From contig NZ_JACESP010000025.1 in assembly GCF_013911755.1 (NCBI RefSeq), positions 1 to 55,313 of the forward strand: a stretch of 55,313 nt of DNA, read 5' to 3'. The notes beneath the pieces were generated by a model. It did not search any database. It was not told the DNA's origin and saw nothing but the letters and a program-made list of their open reading frames with translations. Positions 50,553 through 55,313 of this stretch are shown here, piece after piece. Each line of letters begins with the position of its first letter. Position 1 is the first letter of the stretch. The position numbers and the translations under genes were made by a program. The DNA comes from Sphingosinicella sp. Lineage in GTDB: Bacteria; Pseudomonadota; Alphaproteobacteria; Sphingomonadales; Sphingomonadaceae.

Positions 50553-51257
50553 ATGAAAAACCGTGTCCCTCTGCAGCTCGCCGCTGCCATGATCGCTCTC
50601 GGTTTCCAGCCTGCCATTGCCGCGGCACAGACCGTCGTGGAGCTGGAGGTGGATCTTCTCGAGGTGCACGTTGGACGGGGCGACGATCACCTTGTGCTCG
50701 ATAGTACGCTGACGTTGGGCGACGGTGCGGACCAATTGCTCGTCAAGGCGGCCGGAGGCAGCGACACGCGCACCGCCTTTGACGATTTCGAGGTCCAGGC
50801 GCTCTATTCGCGTTCGCTCTCGGACAAGGCCGCGCTGCACCTCGGCGTGCGCCACGATGTGCGGGCCGGTTCCGACCTTACCCACGGGGTTGCCGGGATG
50901 GTCGTGGACGTACTGCCCGGACTTGAGGCGGAGCATTACGTGTTCGTCTCGCAGGATGGCGACCTGGCCGGCGCAGGCCAACTCCTGCTCGGTGTAGACC
51001 TTACCCCCCGGCTGGTCCTCGAGCCGCGCCTTGCCGTCGGCTGGTCGGCGCAGGAGATTCCAGACGAAGACCTCGGCAACGGCTTCACCGATGTGGAGGC
51101 TTCGCTCAGATTGCGCCATTCTTTGGGCGAGCATTTCAACGTTTACACCGGCGTCGTCCACGAGCGATTGCTTGGATCCACTCGCTCGATTGCTGTCGCG
51201 GCAGGCGACCCATGGCGGGTAACGCGCGCTGTGCTCGGCTTCGGCTTCAGCTTCTGA
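50553..51257 (+). CDS. Short CopB-like outer-membrane protein
   Basis: A 234-residue beta-barrel protein that matches the C-terminal domain of copper-resistance protein B: FEVQALYSRSLSDKAALHLG, GVRHDVRAGSDLTHGVAGMV, LTPRLVLEPRLAVGWSAQEI and GNGFTDVEASLRLRHSL follow the CopB strand pattern, ending GFGFSF. The signal peptide is about 1-27 (AIAAAQT). CopB proteins usually have a long Met/His-rich metal-binding region before the barrel; this one lacks it. It lies 135 bp after the CnrH-like gene; upstream there is a T8 run and a TGACA-GAAAA-TGTCA inverted repeat (50483-50497) that could be promoter elements. Sequestration of copper at the outer membrane is the expected family role. Confidence 0.75.
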   Translation: MKNRVPLQLAAAMIALGFQPAIAAAQTVVELEVDLLEVHVGRGDDHLVLDSTLTLGDGADQLLVKAAGGSDTRTAFDDFEVQALYSRSLSDKAALHLGVRHDVRAGSDLTHGVAGMVVDVLPGLEAEHYVFVSQDGDLAGAGQLLLGVDLTPRLVLEPRLAVGWSAQEIPDEDLGNGFTDVEASLRLRHSLGEHFNVYTGVVHERLLGSTRSIAVAAGDPWRVTRAVLGFGFSF

Positions 51258-51611
51258 TCGATGGAATTGCCGAAAGAACGTGACCCCTAGCCGACCTGGC
51301 CCGGCGCTCCGCTCAAGCGTTTTGCGAGAGACGGCTACAGCGGGATTGAGGCGAACAAAGGGAATCGAGCAGGAGCTCAAGCTTCAAGTCAGGTGCAAAA
51401 AATCGGGCCGATAGCAGTTCTCGACTTTGTCTTTCTGCCCCCAGCCTTGCCAAGGGTGACCTTGGTTCGCTTGGCGACATCTCGACGCTTTCCGGGCCAG
51501 AATTGATAGATCAACTAGTTCGAGAGAGAACGGGCGGCCAATAGCCAATTGGGCTTAGTGTACAGGTCCAATCCATGGTGTGGGCCCAAAGGCCTTGGCA
51601 CCTTGCGAGAC
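51258..51611. other. Intergenic region, nothing recognised
   Basis: These 354 bp between the convergent CopB-like and DUF1624 genes show no gene I can support. Short minus-strand frames (for example a basic stretch around 51370-51490) have no recognisable motif. The region may contain relics of an older insertion, but this is not demonstrable here. Confidence 0.4.
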
Positions 51612-52817
51612 TCAAAAATACTTGAGCCAGGCGATGTCGCGCCGACGCCGCTTTAGACGCGAATACCACACGGTGGGAAGGTACAGCGGCACGATCATCG
51701 CTGCGTACCAGACAAACACCCAGTTGTAATCGTCGAACATATAGGCCTGCCCGTTGTTCGGCCCCCAGATCGCCAGGGCGCTGTGATAAAGTATCCTCAG
51801 CACCGTGAGATGGAGCAGGTAAAAGAACATCGGGGCGGCGCCGAAAACCGACAGAGCTGCGACCAGCCGCGAAGTATCGATCTTCTCGAACAGGACAAGC
51901 AAGAGCGCACCGCCCCCCAGCGTCGGCAGCAAGAAAAGCAGCGAGGGGGGATACTTCGTCATCGATATGAAGCTGATGAATGTCCGGACCGGATCGCCTT
52001 CGACGACGGACCAGGGCTTGTCGCCATAGACATTGAGAAGTCGCAACAGGATAAACGCGCCAATCATTCCGAAGCCAAGCAGAAGCAGCTTGCGCTGCCG
52101 GGCTTCCGGCGCGACTTCGGGGCGGAACCAGTTCCCGATCGCGAAGCCCAGTGAGATGACGCCGAGCCAGGGCAGAATTGGATAAGTCGTCTTGGCGACA
52201 AAGCCGAAGGGCAAGGCGATCACGTCGCGCTGGTGCAGTATCGCCCACAGCGGATAAAACGAACTCTCCGGCGTCAGCTGGATCGGATCGAGCAGGTTGT
52301 GAAGACCGACCGTGACCAAGCCAAATGCGATCAGGGCGGGGCGGGGCAAACGCATCAGCGCGGCCAGCGCAATCATGCTGAGGCCGATGCACCATATCAC
52401 CTGCAACCAGAACGTTGGCTGGGGCGCGATCCCCCAATACAATGGGGACAGGTAGACAAGTTCGATCGCGATGAGCAGAAAGCCCCGCTTCAAAAGGTAC
52501 GAGGTGGTCTCCTCAACGGTATGATTGATGCTGAACAGGTAGACGCCAAGACCCGTAAGCGCCACGAATACCGGAGCGCAAAAGCTCACGGCAAAGCGGG
52601 CAAAGCCGATAGCGATCAGGCCGATACCGGCATTATATGGGTCGTCCACCGCGTAGTTGACGAACCAGGTTTCCCGCAAATGGTCGAGCAGCATGAGGAC
52701 CATCACGAAACCGCGCAGGGCATCGATATTGGCAAGCCGGGTGCTGACCGCGGTTGCGCTCATCTTCGGCACTGCGTCGCTAAAGGATGCTGCTGGGATT
52801 GAAATGCTGCTCGCCAT
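51612..52817 (-). CDS. DUF1624/heparan-glucosaminide acetyltransferase-like membrane protein
   Basis: A 401-residue protein with about ten transmembrane helices of the DUF1624 family, relatives of heparan-alpha-glucosaminide N-acetyltransferase. The first helix has the family motif R-x-x-x-I-D-x-x-R-G (NIDALRGFVMVLMLLDHLRE), with a conserved Asp-His pair; LPWLGVISLGFAIGNWF and FGAAPMFFYLLHLTVLRILY are further landmarks. A role in transmembrane acylation of glycans is plausible but untested. The ATG at 52817 has CAGGAAA upstream; an internal ATG 18 codons later is possible. It stands alone between two long non-coding stretches. Confidence 0.85.
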   Translation of the reverse strand: MASSISIPAASFSDAVPKMSATAVSTRLANIDALRGFVMVLMLLDHLRETWFVNYAVDDPYNAGIGLIAIGFARFAVSFCAPVFVALTGLGVYLFSINHTVEETTSYLLKRGFLLIAIELVYLSPLYWGIAPQPTFWLQVIWCIGLSMIALAALMRLPRPALIAFGLVTVGLHNLLDPIQLTPESSFYPLWAILHQRDVIALPFGFVAKTTYPILPWLGVISLGFAIGNWFRPEVAPEARQRKLLLLGFGMIGAFILLRLLNVYGDKPWSVVEGDPVRTFISFISMTKYPPSLLFLLPTLGGGALLLVLFEKIDTSRLVAALSVFGAAPMFFYLLHLTVLRILYHSALAIWGPNNGQAYMFDDYNWVFVWYAAMIVPLYLPTVWYSRLKRRRRDIAWLKYF

Positions 52818-53182
52818 TTTCCTGCCCCGTTTCGATTTAAGAGTGCATCATGCGGCACACCACATGGATAATCTTTATACCTTATTGTTATTAAACCAAA
52901 ATTCTAAAAGGAGCTGACCCAGGGACCAACATAATGGGCTGGTCTTCCACGCAGCCATCATGAATGCGGACGCCGCCTAGCGAATGTCGAGTTTCGGGTT
53001 AATCTTGGCAGTTCATACCGAATGTGCTTGCCCGGGTGGACGATTATTTCGCCGGACCAATCGGGCTGCCGATGCGGGTGATGCCGCCACTGCCGTGCAG
53101 GCGCTTCCATGAAAAACCATCCCATAGCGCATCCCTCCATAGTTGGCTGAATAATGCACCATCAAATGCCGGGACCAAACAC
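52818..53182. other. Intergenic region with AT-rich tract, no gene seen
   Basis: The 365 bp between two minus-strand genes begin with an AT-rich stretch (about 52860-52915, including TTATTGTTATTAAA) that is unlike the surrounding GC-rich DNA and probably holds the DUF1624 promoter. A short minus-strand frame (52958-53140) has no recognisable family and is likely chance. Confidence 0.4.
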
Positions 53183-54508
53183 CTAGAATTCCGAAACGTC
53201 GACCCGCTCGCCGCGATCGAACCGCGACAGCCGATAAGGGCGCGGGTCCACGATCGGCTCATGGCCGGTCGCGATATCGGCGACGAGGTGACTGGCACCG
53301 GGCCCGATTCCGAAACCATGTCCGCTGAAACCGGCGGCAAGGATAAGGCCGGGCACGGACGAAACCTCGCCGATCACCGGAACACCGTCGGGCGTGCTGT
53401 CCACAAAGCCTGCCCAGCTTGCCACCACCGGCGCCGTCGCCACAGCCGGGATCAGCCTGGAAACACGCTCAACAGTCAGGCGAATGGTCTTGAGGTCGGG
53501 GGCCGGATCGAGGATACGGCGGGCCTCCATCGGAGTGGCCCGGTCCAACCGCCAGCGCGAGAGCTTCTCGTGCCCGGCACGCAGGCCCTGCAGGCCGCCG
53601 GGCGAAACCTTTCTCCAGCGCTGCTTGAACATCGGCAGGAACTGCCTCTGGTACTTCAGGAATTGCATGGTCGGATCGACCTTGGCCCGGCCGCTATAGG
53701 CCAGAGCGTGGCATCCATCACCGCGCCGCGTGATCGACATTGAATCGCCGTAGAACGCATCGGGCAGGCTCATGTGCCCGGTGCCCACGGCGAGGATCGA
53801 CTGGCGGACAGTGGCCTGCGGAAAACGCACGCCGAGCTGCCGCATGAATGAAGATGCCCAGGCGCCGCCCGCGTGAATGACCAGCGGGGCGTGGATCGTG
53901 CCGCGCTCGGTTACCACCGCGCTCACGGCGCCGCCGGTCGTCTCGATCCCGCGCGCCGCGCAGGCCTGGTGGACGGTACTGCCCAGCGCCATCAGCGCGC
54001 GCGCCACGGCCGGAACCGCCAGGCCGGGATCGGCGATTCCGTCCATCTGCGAATGCACGCCGCCCTTCCATACCTGTCCGGTGAACTTGCCATGCTCGGT
54101 CGCTTCCTGGCTGTTGAGCATCCGCGTCTTGACCCCGATCGATCGCGCGTATTCACCCCAGCGTGCCCAAGCGTCGATCTCAGCAGAATCGTTGCTGACA
54201 TAGAACAGGCCGCAGCGGCGAAAGCCTGTTTCCTCACCGCTCTCCAGGCCGAACTGTTCCCATAGATCGAGCGCTTTGGTCGCCAGCGGCAGTTCGCGCT
54301 CGTCGCGGTTCTGCTGCCGGCACCAGCCCCAGTTGCGGCTGGATTGCTCGCCGCCGACCACGCCCTTCTCGATCAGCGCGACCTTCAGGCCTCGCTTGGC
54401 CAGATAGTAGGCCGTGAAGCTCCCGATGATCCCCCCGCCAATGACGACGGCGTCGGCTTCGCGCGGCAGGTCGGGCGTGGAATTGATGAAAGCGAGAGGC
54501 GCGGGCAT
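53183..54508 (-). CDS. DadA-like FAD-dependent oxidoreductase
   Basis: A 441-residue flavoprotein of the glycine/D-amino-acid oxidase (DAO) family. The FAD-binding Rossmann motif is VVIGGGIIGSFTAYYLAKRG at about 22-41, followed by ALIEKG, and a conserved SSRNWGWCRQQNRDERELPL near 56-77. The C-terminal flavin contact VDSTPDGVPVIGEVSSVPGL and AGFSGHGFGIGPGASHLVAD are present. It should oxidise an amine or D-amino acid. The aldehyde dehydrogenase relic lies 27 bp upstream on the same strand; amine oxidation followed by aldehyde oxidation, as in putrescine or amine catabolism, would be the expected joint role. Confidence 0.87.
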   Translation of the reverse strand: MPAPLAFINSTPDLPREADAVVIGGGIIGSFTAYYLAKRGLKVALIEKGVVGGEQSSRNWGWCRQQNRDERELPLATKALDLWEQFGLESGEETGFRRCGLFYVSNDSAEIDAWARWGEYARSIGVKTRMLNSQEATEHGKFTGQVWKGGVHSQMDGIADPGLAVPAVARALMALGSTVHQACAARGIETTGGAVSAVVTERGTIHAPLVIHAGGAWASSFMRQLGVRFPQATVRQSILAVGTGHMSLPDAFYGDSMSITRRGDGCHALAYSGRAKVDPTMQFLKYQRQFLPMFKQRWRKVSPGGLQGLRAGHEKLSRWRLDRATPMEARRILDPAPDLKTIRLTVERVSRLIPAVATAPVVASWAGFVDSTPDGVPVIGEVSSVPGLILAAGFSGHGFGIGPGASHLVADIATGHEPIVDPRPYRLSRFDRGERVDVSEF

Positions 54509-54535
54509 GTCAAACTTCTCCGGTGAATTCCGAAT

Positions 54536-55232
54536 TCATGCGAAACCAAGGACAGCCTTTATTTCAAGGTATTCCTCAAAGCCGAATACCCCGTATTCGC
54601 GACCGTTGCCGGACCGTTTGTAGCCGCCGAACGGCGCATGGGCGTCCCACGCAGGGTGATTGATGTGAACCTGGCCAGTGCGGATACGCAGGGCCACGCT
54701 GCGGGCCAGGTCGATGTCCGTACCCTGCACATGCCCGCCAAGGCCAAATATGGAATCGTTGGCAATCGACACGGCCTCGTCGATGTCGTCGTAGGGCAGA
54801 ATGGCAAGAACAGGCCCGAAGATCTCTTCCTGCGCGATGCGCATGGCGCTCGACACTTCGGAAAACACGGTCGGGCGAACGTAGTAGCCGTGGTTCAGCC
54901 TGTCCGGCTGCCCCGGACCGCCGCAGACGAGCTTCGCGCCCTCTTCCAAGCCCACCGCAATCATGGTTTGCACGCGCTGGAACTGCGCCCGGTTGGCAAT
55001 GGGGCCAAGCGTCGTCGTCTCCTCCGCCGGTTCGCCAACGACGATTGCTTCGACCGTTTTGCGCGCAATGGCCCCAACCTCTGCGAGCCGTGAACGCGGC
55101 ACGATCATGCGCGTCGGCGCGCTGCATGACTGACCGACGTTGCGGAACGCTGCCATCACGCCAAGCGGGACAGCCCGTTCGAAATCGGCATCGGGAAGCA
55201 GTATGTTAGGGGATTTGCCGCCTGTCCGTCGT
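54536..55232 (-). pseudogene. 5'-truncated aldehyde dehydrogenase
   Basis: About 230 residues corresponding to the catalytic C-terminal half of an NAD(P)-dependent aldehyde dehydrogenase. The Cys nucleophile is in AFRNVGQSCSAPTR, the upstream family segment GGKSPNILLPDADF is intact, and EEIFGPVLAIL plus FGGYKRSGNGREYG are standard. Immediately before GGK the homology (normally ELGGK) stops, and an in-frame stop lies at 55233-55235. The NAD-binding half is therefore missing, and the break is about 80 bp from the window end. It lies 27 bp upstream of the FAD oxidoreductase and was probably its co-transcribed partner. Confidence 0.8.
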
Positions 55233-55313
55233 CAGAACATTTGGCGCAACTCGCGGCGTAAATTAGCGGAGTGCGGGCCTCGTCTGGGGGTTGATGTTAG
55301 GCGGCGAGCTTGC
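55233..55313. other. Unassigned DNA joined to the aldehyde dehydrogenase break
   Basis: The last 81 bp do not continue the dehydrogenase and show no coding match. They may be the end of an insertion sequence or a rearrangement junction, but the window ends before any transposase gene or inverted repeat can be recognised. Confidence 0.4.

Noticed and set aside
49065-51380. 771-codon minus-strand open frame across the metal-sensing operon
   Set aside because: It is antisense to four genes with clear family matches and has no recognisable domain; GC-rich DNA commonly gives such long shadows.
53024-53743. 239-codon plus-strand frame near the FAD oxidoreductase
   Set aside because: It is antisense to the oxidoreductase C-terminus and lacks any recognisable motif.

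Overview
The window is GC-rich, almost fully coding DNA from an alphaproteobacterium, most likely a sphingomonad (order Sphingomonadales). The inference rests on three TonB-dependent receptors, two FecI/FecR signalling pairs, S9 peptidases, secreted amidohydrolases, a spinster-type MFS carrier, small DUF proteins I associate with sphingomonads, and Ti-type transfer genes of the kind carried by sphingomonad plasmids and islands. No rRNA, tRNA, CRISPR array or intact transposase was recognised.

Layout. (1) 0-16.5 kb looks like a degenerate integrative/mobilizable element. It has a phage-type integrase with repeat-rich flanks, an AlpA regulator, a MucR/Ros regulator, a sigma-region-4-like protein and a nucleotidyltransferase-HEPN fusion. 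These are followed by small stress genes (DUF465, lipoprotein, universal stress protein). Next comes a cargo operon on the minus strand (ECF sigma, FecR, TonB receptor, amidohydrolase). The transfer end holds traC, traD, a putative oriT nic motif, the TraA relaxase-helicase and a truncated DUF6118 gene. No traG and no type IV secretion genes are present, so any movement would need a helper. (2) 16.5-21.2 kb: a secreted beta-helix protein and a divergent 1096-residue propeller-amidohydrolase protein lie between two broken genes (DUF6118 and the tail of a histidine kinase). (3) 21.2-34.5 kb: porin, a secreted two-repeat alpha/beta-barrel-like protein, a TonB receptor, two alpha/beta hydrolases, an iron-type alcohol dehydrogenase, an amidohydrolase and an aromatic-acid-type MFS carrier. 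This resembles an uptake and hydrolysis block for an unidentified ester, amide or aromatic substrate. Small housekeeping-type genes and a YeiH-type exporter follow.

(4) 34.5-47.7 kb: POT peptide carrier, spinster MFS, LysR, a DgcN-type D-glutamate N-acetyltransferase, a TonB receptor, DPP-IV-type peptidase, M19 dipeptidase, ECF sigma and FecR. Together they read as a peptide (possibly D-amino-acid peptide) scavenging locus with its own cell-surface signalling. (5) 47.8-51.3 kb: a metal island with CopC and CopD on the minus strand and, divergently, a CnrY-X-H-like regulatory trio followed by a short CopB-like outer-membrane protein. The CnrX-like sensor has all five metal ligands at the spacing I recall for CnrX. 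(6) 51.6-55.3 kb: a DUF1624 membrane protein, a DadA-like FAD oxidoreductase and an aldehyde dehydrogenase whose 5' half is missing at a junction about 80 bp from the window end.

The most notable observations are the CnrX-like sensor beside copper genes, the candidate oriT, the cargo operon sitting where traG is expected, a hairpin that hides the ribosome site of a TonB receptor, and a TonB receptor with a second internal signal peptide after its STN domain. Others are helically phased 10-bp repeats at the regulatory end of the element and the histidine-kinase relic.
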